64,000 bases of DNA from Ceratotherium simum simum. Taxonomy: Eukaryota; Chordata; Mammalia; Perissodactyla; Rhinocerotidae. The notes under the pieces were generated by a model that saw only the letters and a program-made list of their open reading frames with translations, was not told the origin of the DNA and searched no databases. The stretch covers positions 5,902,988 to 5,966,987 of the forward strand of contig NW_004454171.1 in the NCBI RefSeq assembly GCF_000283155.1, given 5' to 3'. Made by a program: the position numbers and the translations under genes. Below are positions 23,641-34,799 of this stretch, piece after piece. The first letter of the stretch is position 1, and every line of letters starts with the position of its first letter.

Positions 23641-24879
23641 ATAACTTTGCTTAGAGGCAAAAGATGGGAAAATGGTCACCCGAGTTCCCTTCTAGCTCTG
23701 TGAATTTAGAGACATAGTCTGGTCTGTCTGTGTGTGGAAAGGAATATTCTTTGACATACTGAATGGGGAAGAAAGAGGTGCAGAGCGCCCAGCCCAACAG
23801 TGGGCTGTTCTGTCAGTGGTTTCCACCTGAGAGCTCAGGGCTTTGTGGCAGGGAAGGAATAGCAGGATGACGACATCTCTAGAGCTTTTAATACTCACCT
23901 CCCCAACCCCACGCCAGTTCTGATCCCCCCACGGCCAGCCCACTATGGTGGGTGGGTGAGGGGAGGACAGAGAGGGTAGTAGGTAGGAAGGTTGTTGGAA
24001 CTGGTTTAGAGCTTTTTCAAGAGGCACAGCATCCCCCTGTCCTGGCTGGGAATCATTGGTCTCACCTTCTCATTTTATCAACTGGCCCTTCTCTTGAATT
24101 GGAAAATTACCTAGGTAACCTATTATTTCTATAATCTTATCACTTATAACATTATTATTTTAAATCCCATGAAAAGGCAAACAACCACCGTCTCAGAAAT
24201 ATTTCAATCATAACTAGAGAACATTTTTGAAAGGCGAAATTTAACGTAAAGATGTTTCTCCTGTTGAAGTTGTTTTTGAAGAGAGCACGGGCACAAACTT
24301 CTCCAGCCATATCAGAACCCCACAGTCACATTCTGCCCTGAGCCAGGTGCGTCCAGCCACACAAGCGGGCGATCGTGACTTACCAAGAGAAAAGCGAGAG
24401 AGATTCCAGTCTGCAGAATCAGATCAATTCAGCTGTAAACTTGCTTTTCTTCTGTCCTACTGCATACAGGCCCCCAGGAAGCAGAGTGAACCCTTTGGGG
24501 ACTAATGACTCTTCTTCTCTGAGTGTCACAGTCAAAAGACAAGGCTCAGGGAGACTTAGCAGCCTGAACCTCCACCACCAATTCTTCGTGTTGCCTGGAG
24601 CTGAGCCAGGCCATTGCAGGACTGAACTCCAGACCAGATGTGCCTGACACACGGGAAATTTCGTGGAACCCTGGTAATAATAAATGGATAACAACTTTTT
24701 ACAATGAATAGAAACACTAGAAGGCTTTTGAGGACATATTATTCTTTTGGATAACATGGCTTATGTTCCTTTCCCTTTTTTGCAATTGTTTTTTTTAGCC
24801 TTTGAGGCGTTTGTGGTTTGTATGTTCTGTAGAAAAGAGGAGCATGGAAATTCTGAGTATGATCCAGGAATCATCAGTG
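23641..24879. other. Unique sequence, no gene recognised
   Basis: Several 60-110 codon open frames exist on both strands (for example 23692-24027 and 24419-24757 minus) but none resembles a known protein and none has convincing splice borders. Confidence 0.4.
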
Positions 24880-25630
24880 TCACTATTTCTAAAAAATGGA
24901 AGCCAGTTTTAAAAAATGATAAATGTAGTAATGCTCATTTAAAAACTTCAGCTAGACTAGAAGGATATAAATGACAAAAAATAAAAGGCTTTTTTCCCTT
25001 ATGCCTCCCCACTACCTAAACACTGTTAACAATTTCTTATATATCCTTCCAGAGTTTTCCACGCATACACAAACATTGAAAATATATATTTTAATATTTG
25101 TATACTCTTGCGGTACTTGCTTTTTAAATAATTATTTATTGTATATTTAACGATATATCTTGTCATTTTATTTCAATACATACATACAGATTTGCTTTAT
25201 TCTTTTTAATAGCTACATGGTATTCTTTTTATAGATGTACTTTCTATAAAGTCCTCTATTGATAGATATTTAAGTTATATACAGAATTTTTTAAAGAAAA
25301 TTATAATATCACAGTGAACATTTTTATTCATATATTTTTGCACACTTGTGCAAATATATCTGTAGGAAAAATACCTAGAAGTGGAGTTGCCAAGTCAAAG
25401 GGTATGCACATAAAAATTTTTTATGGGTATTTCCGTGGCCTCCATAGAGGTCTTTATATTTGACCAACAATCAATGAAAGGGACTATTTCGCTACACCCT
25501 CACCTACTCCCGGTTTTATTACACTTTTAAGTCTTTGCCAATCTGATATGTAAAAAAAAAAGATGTCTTTTTGTTCCAGTTTGTATTTCTTCCATAAGTG
25601 TCTCCATTTCAATCTTTTAGCAAAAAGAAT
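24880..25630 (-). mobile_element. Old L1 3' fragment, minus orientation
   Basis: Read in plus: AAGTGGAGTTGCCAAGTCAAAGGGTATGCACAT, GGCCTCCATAGAGGTC, CACCCTCACCTACTC and GCCAATCTGATATG, the reversed L1 3' UTR/ORF2 end. All frames are broken. Confidence 0.7.
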
Positions 25631-26440
25631 GCAAAACATATTGTGCAGAGATTCCTACAAGTGCAAAAAGAGTGATTTATATCCAGCAATATTTCGTGTC
25701 CGTTGACCTAATTATTTCCACTACCCAGATACTTTCATGAAGCACAGAGCTTTTGAGAAAATCCAACAAAGATAGAGTAAGAGACGGTTTATTTATAAAC
25801 GAATGTGTTGATGAAGAAACGCTGACGCCCACGTCCAGACCGAATTCCGACTCTGCTGCTGCCCCTCCGTCCGCAAGGGCGCTGATTGCCCGGAGGTCGT
25901 CGACGGCTGGATCCCTGCGGTCCCTGCACTGCCCCGGCCTGGGCACTTGACAAAAGCCGGGCTCCTCTGATGCAGGCACTCCTAAAGTGGCCCTTTGTTT
26001 ACACTTTTTGGGGGCTGGCAGGGGTAGCAGCTGTTTAGAGTTTCATAAATAAGGCATGGATTAACACTCGGCTCATTTTCTTTATCTCTCCGCACCTGCC
26101 CCGGAGTGATCCTATTGGGTGTCACAGCAGGTATAGACTGAGCAGATCCAGGGAGGGGAGGAAGCGGGGAGGAAGGTCAATCTGCCAATCTGCGCACAGA
26201 TTTCCAGCTGCTCCCCGCGTCCCTTGCTTATCTACAGAGGCCACATTTGCTCCCTTTGTTGTGACAGGAAGTGCCACACAACTGACTTGCTCACCCACAT
26301 GCCTCCAGCTGTGTCTGGACAGCCTAAGAGGTAGGGCACCACAGAACGGGCAGGTTCGAGGTTCTGCGTAGGCCCTGGCCCCAGAGGGGCTCCGCAGCAG
26401 CCTCTTCCTTCCCAGATGCCTTCACTTCACTGGATGGTAA
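25631..26440. promoter_or_regulatory. Repeat-free block with a small CpG cluster
   Basis: 25820-25960 holds about 14 CpG dinucleotides, against near absence in neighbouring DNA. The following 400 bases are balanced in composition and rich in motif-like strings (TTATCTC, CACCTGCC, CAGCTG, GCTTATCTAC, ACAGGAAGTG). No repeat is recognised. An orphan CpG-rich enhancer or a small noncoding first exon would fit. Open frames on both strands (25753-25950 plus, 25677-25979 minus) match no known protein. Confidence 0.4.
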
Positions 26441-26444
26441 AGTC

Positions 26445-26640
26445 ACTATATAGCATAGTGGTTAATGCTCAGGCTCATGAATCTCATATGCTGGGGTCTA
26501 AATCCCAGCTACTTAACCTTTCTGGGCCTCAAATTTACAGATGATAATCATACCTAAGTCATAGACTAGGAGGCTTTAAATGGGATAATCACATACAAGA
26601 TGAATACTTTGCCTGCACCCATTCAGTAAATATTGGCTGG
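26445..26640 (+). repeat. MIR SINE, plus orientation
   Basis: AGCATAGTGGTTAATGCTCAGGCTC (tRNA-like head), AAATCCCAGCTACTTAACCTTTCTGGGCCTC, AGATGATAATCATACCTAAG and a TTCAGTAAATATTGGCTGG end give a nearly complete MIR. Confidence 0.8.
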
Positions 26641-27299
26641 TGTTATTACATCCGGCCTATGAGACTCCAACTATCCTGATTGGGAAAACCTATATTCCAT
26701 TTCCAGATCTGAGGGAAAGTGAACTAGTAACTCCAGGATTCATCAGAAATCATCTCTTTTTTTCACTTTTCTTGATCTACTTTTTCTGGTTTATTGTCTT
26801 GCTCTCTTTTCACATGAAGACAGTCTTTAAGCAGCAGGACTCATGAGGGAAGGGGCTTGGGCTCAGTGTAGTAGCGTCATAGTGTCTACACACTGCACAC
26901 AGCTGCAGTGTCTCCCGCACTCCCACCAAGCGTGGTTGTGGACCCAGGACAGCTTCGCACATGAAGGAGTGTGGAGTAAACGGTGTCCAGATGTGGGAAC
27001 TGAGTGGCGGGAAATGCCCAGTTCACCGGGCAGGATCACGTGGAAAGAGATGAAGAGTTAGAATCTTCTCCAGGATCTAATATTCCCCTTTGCTTCCAAG
27101 CCCCAGATGTTAATTGTGCTCATGTAATGCAGGAGAGGAGGCAGAAATCCACAATTCTTTTCAGTGATTCATGCCGTGTTCCTCAGTCACAAGATAGTTT
27201 ATTTCTAATGGGACGCCTTCCATCTGGTGCAGCGTTAAGGCGCTTCCAGAGGCTGTGAACGACAAGGAGATAACTACCATGTGTGTGCTGTTTAAATAA
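26641..27299. other. Unique sequence, nothing recognised
   Basis: Short open frames only; no repeat or exon recognised. Confidence 0.4.
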
Positions 27300-28045
27300 C
27301 AAACCATAAATTCAAAAGAGTTATGTAATCTGGGAATGTGACTGAGGGAGAGTGTTGTACAGCGAGAACAGGTTTAATTCCATTGAAGGTTAAAGAGAGC
27401 TTAGGCCTCAGACCTAACTTACAGTTTATAGAAAACGTACAGGACAGAGAAGTTAAATTACACCAAGATGCAGACACTGGATATTTCCTGAAGGTGAGAC
27501 ATTCTGCAGGAAAGCTGGCCTGGATTCTTCAAAAATTCAACATTATGGGAAAAAATGGGAGACTGTCCTAGATGAAAAAAGACTAAAGAGACATAAAACC
27601 CAAAAGCCAGGTGCAAACCCCAATTAGATCCCTATTCAAAAAAGTCAAGGGTAACTGTAAAAGACGTTTGGAGACAAGAGGAGATATTGAAGGATGGGCT
27701 GATTTTTAGATGATACTATGGAATATTGTTGATTTTTCCGGGCATGATAATGCCATTGTGGTTACCAGGAGAATGTTCTTATTCTCAGGAGATGTCTGCC
27801 AAGTTAATTAGGAATAAAGCAGGATGATGTATGTAGTTAATTTTCCATTAATGAGAGAGATGGAGTGTGAGAGAGAGTAAACGTGGCAGGTGTGTTAATT
27901 GCTGGATCTAGGTGGAGGTGGTGGTTCTGGAAGTGCTGTTCTAGGTTGGTTCCAGGTGCAGGGTGTATGGGTGTTCATAGTACCACTCTTTTTCAACATT
28001 TCTGTAAGTTTTAAAATTTACAAAATAAAAAGTCGGGGGGAAAGG
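27300..28045 (+). mobile_element. Old L1M-type 3' end, plus orientation
   Basis: The right part has GACTGTCCTAGATG..., AAAGAGACATAAAACCC, AGAATGTTCTTATTCTCAGGAGATG and CATTTCTGTAAGTTTTAAAATTTACAAAATAAAAAG, the same tail structure as 17540-17930 and 50330-50860. Confidence 0.6.
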
Positions 28046-28956
28046 AGAATTCATGGATCGAGGAACTGGCTCATGTTTTTGGTCGCTTTTGTGCAATAGC
28101 ATACTTTAAGCATGAGCAAGCCTCTTCCCTTGGGAAGGGAGGAGGCCTCTTGGTATCGTGTCCGTTCTTGAGTTGAGAACTGTCTTGCTGTGGGCAGCCC
28201 ATCCCCTGAGGCTAGACCAAGAGGACACCTTCCTAAGTCATCAGCATCTCCAGGCTCGGGGCTCTGAAGGCCACCGTCCTGCAGAGGGAAGGTCTCCCTG
28301 GCCTGTCTCCCTTTATGGAACTCTCCTTTCCTTCCGTCCTCACTTGGTGCAGAATACAAGACTAGCTTCTCTCCTCCATTCTACATCACCACATAGAAAA
28401 TAGGATTGTGTGAGAGTTAATGTCAAATTTTATTTACTTACAGTGTGGAACATTTTCATCCTCGCTCTGCCATCCTATGTTCTGCTCACATTTATGCTCA
28501 TTGCTCTGAGTACAAGGTCATCTCCAATTTTTAAAAAGTAGATTAAACATTGTGTTGCTCTTGTATCTTAACCTTGGACACCGTAAGCCAGGGTAAGTTA
28601 ATCCAAGGAAAGAACTCTCTAATAGCAAGTCTTGCAGGCACAGACACAGGCTGTAGAGAGACCTTTGGTTAAGAAAGCCTTTTAGCAGAATGGTTCAAAT
28701 CATTGAACCTTGAAGGTGGACACCTTCCTTAATGAGAGACGACATTCTGAGCAGCAGAATTCACACTGTGCCTCTCACCAAAAGGTGAATCTTTAACCAG
28801 CTGTGGGAAGCCTGCTTGTCACAAGGCTAAGGAACCTTAACTGGGTCTGGGCAGCCAGACAGTTGACACCAGTGGAAACCCATACCCGAGGCGCCATTTG
28901 AAGAGGAAAGCCAGAACTGTGATGCCCAGTCACGAACGTCCAATAAAATATTCCTT
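28046..28956. other. Unique sequence, nothing recognised
   Basis: Single-copy sequence with an inexact E-box cluster near 28795 (CCAGCTGTGGG). No coding or RNA gene is recognised. Confidence 0.4.
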
Positions 28957-28972
28957 AAAAAAGGAAAGACAG

Positions 28973-29210
28973 GGGCCGGCCCAGTGGAGCAGCAGTTAAG
29001 TGTGTGCGCTCTGCTTCGGCGGCCCAGGGTTTGCAGGTTCCGATCCTGGGCGCGGACTTATACACCGCTTGTCAAGCCATGCTGTGGCAGGTGTCCCATA
29101 TAAAGTAGAGGAAGATGGGCACGGGTGTTAGACCAGGGCCAATCTTCCTCAGCAAAAAGAAGAGGATTGGCATCCGATGTTAGTTCAGGGCTGATCTTCC
29201 TCACACACAC
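28973..29210 (+). mobile_element. ERE-type SINE, plus orientation
   Basis: The head GGGCCGGCCCAGTGGAGCAG and AGCAGTTAAGTGTG (box A) are followed by GCAGGTTCCGATCCTGG (box B), the CTTGTCAAGCCATGCTGTGGCAGG body and a GATCTTCCTCACACACAC end. A perfect 16-bp target-site duplication AAAAAAGGAAAGACAG flanks it (28957-28972, 29211-29226), so it is a complete insertion. The RNA polymerase III boxes are diverged. Confidence 0.95.
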
Positions 29211-29226
29211 AAAAAAGGAAAGACAG

Positions 29227-29583
29227 TGTAGGATCGGCAACTTTTAATTTTTATTAAAGAAACAAATAAAACTGATCATCTGCTATTATCATTGCATGAA
29301 ATGAGGTACACTTTAATTCCAAACAAGTAGTAAGGGCCTGGTTGGAGAATAAAGACACCTGGCTCAGAGGACAGAAAGGACCGAGGTCAGCAAATGACCT
29401 GATGGGTGAGAGGATAGGGGTGTCAGCACCCTCTGTTAGAGTGCTGCAAAAAAGCAGAGCAAAAGGCGTGGAAAAGGATCAAAGGAAGAGATGATTATTG
29501 TCAAATACGCCCCTCGACCTACCTTTCTGACATCTTATGTTGCTGAGACTTAATGATGAAGGGTTAAAGATTTACTCTGCGTT
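29227..29583. other. Unique sequence, nothing recognised
   Basis: No repeat or exon signature recognised between the ERE and the next SINE. Confidence 0.4.
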
Positions 29584-29594
29584 AGAAAACAATT

Positions 29595-29987
29595 TGGTGG
29601 TCTAGTGGTTAAGATTGGGCGCTCTCACTGCAGAGGCCCAGGTTCATTTCCTGGTCAGGGAACCACACCACCTGTCTGCCGGTTGTTGTACTGTGGTGCC
29701 TGTATGTTGCTGGGATGCTGAAAGCTCTGCCACCGTTATTTCACACACCAGCAGAGTTACCCAGGGTGGACAGGTTTCAGCGGAGCTTCCAGACTAGACA
29801 GACTAGGAAGAAAGACCTGGCCACCCACTTCTGAAAAAACTGGTCATGAAAACCCTGTGAATAGCAGCAGAGCATTGTCTGATACAGCACCGGAAGGTGA
29901 GAGGATGGCACAGAAAGACCGGGCAGGGTTCCGTCTGCTGTACACAGGGCGCGAAGAGTCGGAATTGACTTGATGGAACTAACAACA
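29595..29987 (+). mobile_element. tRNA-Glu-headed SINE with an RTE-like tail
   Basis: The first 70 bases follow tRNA-Glu(CTC) closely: TGGTGGTCTAGTGGTTAAGA (box A), GCGCTCTCAC around the anticodon, GGTTCATTTCC (box B) and TGGTCAGGGAA. The body ends GCGAAGAGTCGGAATTGACT then AACAACAA, the type of tail found on RTE/BovB LINEs and the SINEs they mobilise. An 11-bp flanking repeat with one mismatch (AGAAAACAATT 29584-29594; AGAAAACAGTT 29988-29998) supports a single retrotransposed unit. It is not a functional tRNA gene, because the acceptor stem is broken and pairing is lost. Confidence 0.75.
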
Positions 29988-30054
29988 AGAAAACAGTTAT
30001 GCCACATATTTCAGGATGCCAGAAACAACGCTGTGTGTGTATGTAAATCACTTT

Positions 30055-30260
30055 ATATTTTTTAAAATGCTGTTTAATTCATTTAAATCTCACAACAGCA
30101 GTATGAGATTCTCACAATAAATATGATCATCTCTTTTCTCACTTTACATTTGAAACGGAAGCTCTCAAACGTATTCAGATTAAATCAGCAAACATTTGTC
30201 AACAGTCAACCGGTGAATTGGTCTGGATCTGAACCTCGCAAGCAATGCTCGACCAAAGGA
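30055..30260 (-). repeat. MIR SINE, minus orientation
   Basis: TTTAATTCATTTAAATCTCACAACAGCAGTATGAG, then the ACTTTACATTTGAAACGGAAGCTC region, follows the reversed MIR core. Diverged. Confidence 0.6.
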
Positions 30261-31264
30261 ATCCAGACTTTTAAAAATCGGAATCACTGCAAACCTTCTT
30301 AAAGTGTTTAAAGTACTTTCCAACCATATTTCAACCCAAATAAACATAGAATTAAAATGAAATAGTCCAGAAGCAAAGAGTAGGGCTGATACAAGTTATT
30401 TCTGCAGACGAAATATGCCTGAAACAGACAGGAAAAAGCCCATGCGATGGGATGGGGCCATCATCACAGCCTTTGGGTCCTCTGAAAGCAGAGCCTGAGG
30501 CAGGATTAAGGTGTAAGGTGGTGACACTTGTGTGAGAGGTGCAGCCAACGCATTGGGAGGCAGGACAGAAGGAACGTGAGACAGGAAGGATGCACGGCAG
30601 TGACAGGGCGCATTGCACAACAAGCCGAAGACACAGGAGGTGGCTCAGAAGTCTATTCACTGGGCACCGGGAGGACCCACACTTCAGAGTGATCCACTGA
30701 AGAGAGGCAGGGGAGGGTGTTGTCTGCCCATCTCCCTCATCCCCTCTCACCTACCAGGAGCTTACACCCTACACTTTCCCATGTCTACTCCAGAAGCTCT
30801 GTGATGCGGTGTTTTGTCCAAGTCTGAGAGTAGAGGGACTTGGGGTTCCAACACAGAGAGAGGGAAGAGAGGGAAAGGGAGGAGGAGGGCAAGAGAGAGA
30901 GAGAAAGGTGAGCGAATCTCAAGGGGTTTGTGTCTCATAAAATCATCACTTCCTGGTAACTATGAAGCCACTTTGGGATATTCAGAATTTTTTGTCCTAT
31001 TGGTTGGTGCAGTACCAGTCAGGACATCAGTCAGGTAGCAAGATGATAATTTTCGGTGCTCAGAGCTCCTTAATGAGGGAATAAGTCAGCAAGAAAACAT
31101 GGAAATGTTTACGGAGACACACTTAAATTTTAGTAAGAGCCGTGGGTGACCATTTAAGTTAAGAACTTTGCCAAAGATTGAAGATATTGAAAATTAGGTC
31201 TATAGGCCCATAAGAACTAAAAGTTTTTAGATTCCAGCTTAAATATTAATTATCAGAGACATTT
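30261..31264. other. Unique sequence with a polypurine tract
   Basis: A purine-only run of 35 bases (30855-30889) is followed after one C by another of 18 (30891-30908). A 132-codon minus-strand frame (30352-30750) matches no known protein. Confidence 0.4.
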
Positions 31265-31750
31265 GTGTTGTCTTAATTTGGGTTCCTCCAGAAGCCGACC
31301 TGAAATATGAGGATTTGAGTATAGGTAGTTTATTTATGAGGAGAAGAAGAGACCAATAGGAGAGAAGGAAGGAAAGCATGTGTTGTCAGGCAGGTCATCA
31401 CTGTGGGTAACTGGACATAATACGGATGGGGACTCTGGGAGCCGGTGTAAGATACACTCCTCAGAGGAATCGCATCCAAGGGGAAAGGGAGCTGGGGTGT
31501 TTATACACCAACTCTTATCAGTGGTTGGTTGAGAGCTGCTCCCAGGGGATGATACATCTCAGGACTTCCAGCCTGCTTTGTGGGTGGACAGAATGGTCTC
31601 CACTTGTTAGAGAAGCCCTCAGGCAAAGAGAGGCAGATACTGACAACTGGGGGTCAGGCCTGTGCACTACAAGGGAGGTATGGGCAGGACACCAACAAAG
31701 CAGTCTACACATGACTTGTGATACCTTGTCATCTCTCAGCATGAGATGAC
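31265..31750 (-). repeat. Probable ancient interspersed repeat, family not assigned
   Basis: The block GGGTTCCTCCAGAAGCCGACC, GAGGATTTGAGTATAGGTAGTTTATTTATGAGGAG, and CATCACTGTGGGTAACTGG recurs in mammalian genomes as an old interspersed repeat. I cannot give its name and the orientation is tentative. The overlapping open frames are incidental. Confidence 0.4.
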
Positions 31751-31849
31751 CTTCTGATATTATGATAATTTCAAATTTTTAAAAATGTTTAATATTGCTA
31801 CACAATATCCCTTTCTTTGTAAAGTAGATGCTTTTAAAAAAATCACTGT

Positions 31850-32049
31850 AGGGCCGGCCGTGGCTTAGCGGTTAAGTGCGCGCACTCCACTGCTGGCAGC
31901 CCGGGTTCGGATCCCGGGTGCGCACAGATGCACCGCTTCTCCGGCCTCAGCCGCGTCCCACATACAGCAACTAGAAGGATGTGCAGCTATGACATACAAC
32001 TATCTACTGGGGCTTTGGGGGGAAAAAATAAATAAATAAAAATCTTTAA
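31850..32049 (+). mobile_element. ERE-type SINE, plus orientation, well preserved
   Basis: The head AGGGCCGGCCGTGGCTTAGC and GGTTAAGTGCGCGC (box A) are followed by GGGTTCGGATCCC (box B), ACATACAGCAACTAGAAGG, CTATCTACTGGGGC and an AAATAAATAAATAAAAA tail. A perfect 14-bp target-site duplication AAAAAAATCACTGT flanks it (31836-31849, 32050-32063). It still carries CpGs and intact box sequences, so it is the youngest-looking of the four EREs. Confidence 0.97.
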
Positions 32050-32063
32050 AAAAAAATCACTGT

Positions 32064-33289
32064 GGATGCATTGTAATGCCTCCTATCAAGTAGACTGCTT
32101 TCTTCTTTGCAAAATTAAACTTTAAAAAAATAGATTACTGTGTAGGTAGCTAAAATCAGAAAGCTTTGATGTTGGAGAATTTGTGATTTCTTTTTTCTGT
32201 GACAGGGATATTCCTACAGAAAACTTAAATACTTTAAGAAGTTAACAATCTTGCCAGTTATCTGAATTGCGGAGGTGGGCGATTATTCCATCAGGCTGAG
32301 TAAATTTAATTAGGAAGGGAAACAGACCTGGCAGACACATTGCAAACAGACACGCTAGCAGAGGATTCCCAACTTCAGCCCCAGCAGACGTCACCCAGAG
32401 TTCAAGGCCTCCTGGTCAAGGGAAGGTGGAAAACCCTTGGCTGTGCTGTGTCAGTATGGGATGGTGGGGCGAGTATTGATAAAGTATTAATGCACCTAAT
32501 TTATGTTCACTTATTTTATTGCAAGCACAATAAACAGTCATGTTTTTCTCAGATAAAACATTGAAAGAATCCAAGGACCAAAGCGGTGTCAGCCGCCTTG
32601 ATGTGACAGTCGGTGCTGAGGGGACTCACGCTTGATCGCTGTAGTTGTTGTTGCTTGGTGCATAAATAGCTCTTGAGAGTGTTCTCAAACCAGGCTCGGG
32701 TAAAACCTTTCCATCATGATGACCTCTAGTGAGTGTCTGCAACTCGTGCATCTCTGTGATTAATGTTTCACTCTGGTCTCACATTTAGAATCCACATGCC
32801 CTAAGAAAGGGCTTTTCCTAGCTGATGACCGCTTGTTGGTTGTTCTCACCTGGACCTTGCCTGTGATAAGTTTCACATCAGTTTGCTATTCTGACCTCAT
32901 TTCTGACTTTTCTTCTCATTTTTCAGTGTTCTCTGCTGGTTTGGTATCCATCTTATCGCTCTTTGACTATTTCATAAGCAATTCCTCTCCAGTTCTTCAT
33001 ACATTGTTTAACCGTGTTTACATTTTTTAAAAAACTTTTAAATGTTTAAGCAAACAAATACTCAAAAAATGTGTAAAAGTCACCAATTAAGGAAACAAGT
33101 GCTCAGAAACGAGTGCAATTCTTTTATGAGCTGTATTAAGTTGAAAATAGGTGTAGAAATTCTAAATTTAATTTTAAGAATATGCAGTAAACAAATGCTT
33201 TGAAATGTAAGTACTTCCCCTAAAGAATCACTACCTGATCATCATCGGTGTGTAAATTACCAGCAGCAGTCACCCCTCAACGCTCAGGC
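32064..33289. other. Unique sequence, no gene recognised
   Basis: A repeat-poor stretch. 32150-32340 has motif-like AT-rich content (TTATCTGAATTGCGG, TTTAATTAGGAAG) and could be regulatory, without firm support. Confidence 0.35.
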
Positions 33290-33480
33290 ATTCATTGGTG
33301 GCAGTGATCACGTGAACTCTTATCTGAACCTCAGTATTTTTTTCCATCTATTAAATGGTAATATTAATAATACCTACCTCATAAGTTTGTTGAGAAGATT
33401 AAAGAAGATAATGCATATAAAACACAGCACTGTGCTCAATTTCGTGCTCAATTAGCTATTATTGTCTAAGACATTTTTAC
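33290..33480 (+). repeat. MIR SINE, plus orientation
   Basis: GAACCTCAGTATTTTTTTCCATCTATTAAATGGTAATATTAATAATACCTACCTCATAAG and GAAGATTAAAGAAGATAATGCAT is the 3' half of a MIR. Confidence 0.75.
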
Positions 33481-33964
33481 CCCTGTTTGGAATAAAAATT
33501 TAAAAGTAAAAAGAATCGGCCTCTGACCATGACAAACCCTCTTCTCCACCTGCTTCTGAAGAGGGCTGACGTGGTGACAGACGTGGGGGTGAGGCTGAAG
33601 GAAGCAGGGGAACTCAGAGCCTTCCAGGAGCCACGTGCTGATGGCCCACTAGCCGCTCTTGCTGTTGAGCTGTTTCTTTTCTGCTTTTTACTCCATGGTC
33701 AAAAACGTAGTTGAGGTTCGATAAAACAGTCCCTGCCTGATGAGGGAGAGTTTGGATGAACGCCAAAGGCACCTCGGCTCTCGGACAGCCCCCAGCCTCT
33801 GCAATGATGGCCGATAGGGTTCCTTCTGAACTCAAAGATAAAATCTAAATAGGCAGAGAAGAATTTCATTTCAAAATCATATTTATGCTTTATTTCATTT
33901 TAAAGTTGACGTTTTCTTTGTGGAGGTAAGAGCAAGCCACTCTCCATTCACTGCTTGGACAGTG
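33481..33964. other. Unique sequence, nothing recognised
   Basis: No repeat or exon signature recognised. Confidence 0.4.
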
Positions 33965-34410
33965 CAGTGGGTTGAATGGTGTCCCCCAAATTCATGTCCA
34001 GGTGGAACTTCAGAATGGGACCTTATTTGGAATAGGGTCTTTGCAGATGTCATTAGCTGAAGATCCCAAAATGAAATCATCTTGGATCTAGGGTGGCCCC
34101 TAAATCCAATGACTGGTGTTCTTATAAGAAGAGGAGAGGACCCAGAGACACAGAGGGAAGAAGGCGATGTGAAGACGGACGCAGATATTGGAGCGATGCT
34201 GCCACAAGCCAAGGGACACCTGGGGCCACCAGAAGCTGGAAGTGACAAGGGAGGATCCTCCTCTAGAGCCGTCAGAGGGATCACGGCCCTGCTGACACCT
34301 TGGTTTTGGAGTTCTAGCCTCCAGAACTGTGAGAGAATAAATATTTATTGTTAAACCACCCAGTTTGTTGTACTTTGTTACAGCAGCCCTAGGAAACTGA
34401 GACAGACAGG
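33965..34410 (+). mobile_element. MLT1-type MaLR solo LTR, near full length
   Basis: It starts GTGGGTTGAATGGTGTCCCCC, passes ATAGGGTCTTTGCAGATG, TCCAATGACTGGTGTTCTTATAAGAAGAGG, AGCCTCCAGAACTGTGAGAGAATAAA (a polyadenylation signal) and ends AGCAGCCCTAGGAAACTGAGACAG. This is the best preserved of the LTRs here. No internal or second LTR is present. Frames overlapping it are not genes. Confidence 0.85.
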
Positions 34411-34489
34411 AAAATACCACCTGTCCCCACTGGATAGAAAGAAGAGAAAGAATCAAAACTCTCCACCTCCGTCATTCTGCCGCCATCTC

Positions 34490-34620
34490 CCTGCTTCACT
34501 TGTCTACACAACACTCATCACAACCCCCGTAACTGGGGTGTCTCTGCTGCCTAGGACTCTGCCTGGCATATGGTAGATGCTCAATAAATATTTGTTGAAT
34601 TATGAATAAATGAAAGAACG
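34490..34620 (+). mobile_element. L2 3' end, plus orientation
   Basis: CTAGGACTCTGCCTGGCATATGGTAGATGCTCAATAAATATTTGTTGAAT is the classic L2 3' end. Confidence 0.75.
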
Positions 34621-34799
34621 AAATAGGTGGCAGTCCTGGGGATTATCTAATATAATTTTTTCTTCTTATAAGGGACAAAACTGAGAGGCAGAATAAGGGC
34701 ATTGCAGGGAAAAGAATCAATGAAAGTGCGTAATGGCAGAAAGAGCAGAGCTGCTGGATGTGGCCAGCAGCTCACTCCTCACCCTGTGGAGTTCAGGGT
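34621..34799. other. Unassigned sequence
   Basis: It may be further diverged LINE sequence; nothing firm. Confidence 0.3.

Noticed and set aside
29595..29665. Functional tRNA-Glu gene
   Set aside because: The similarity to tRNA-Glu is strong but stem pairing is broken, and the segment is the head of a longer retrotransposed element with target-site repeats.
33965..34410. Intact endogenous retrovirus
   Set aside because: Only a solitary MaLR-type LTR is present; no internal genes or second LTR are next to it.
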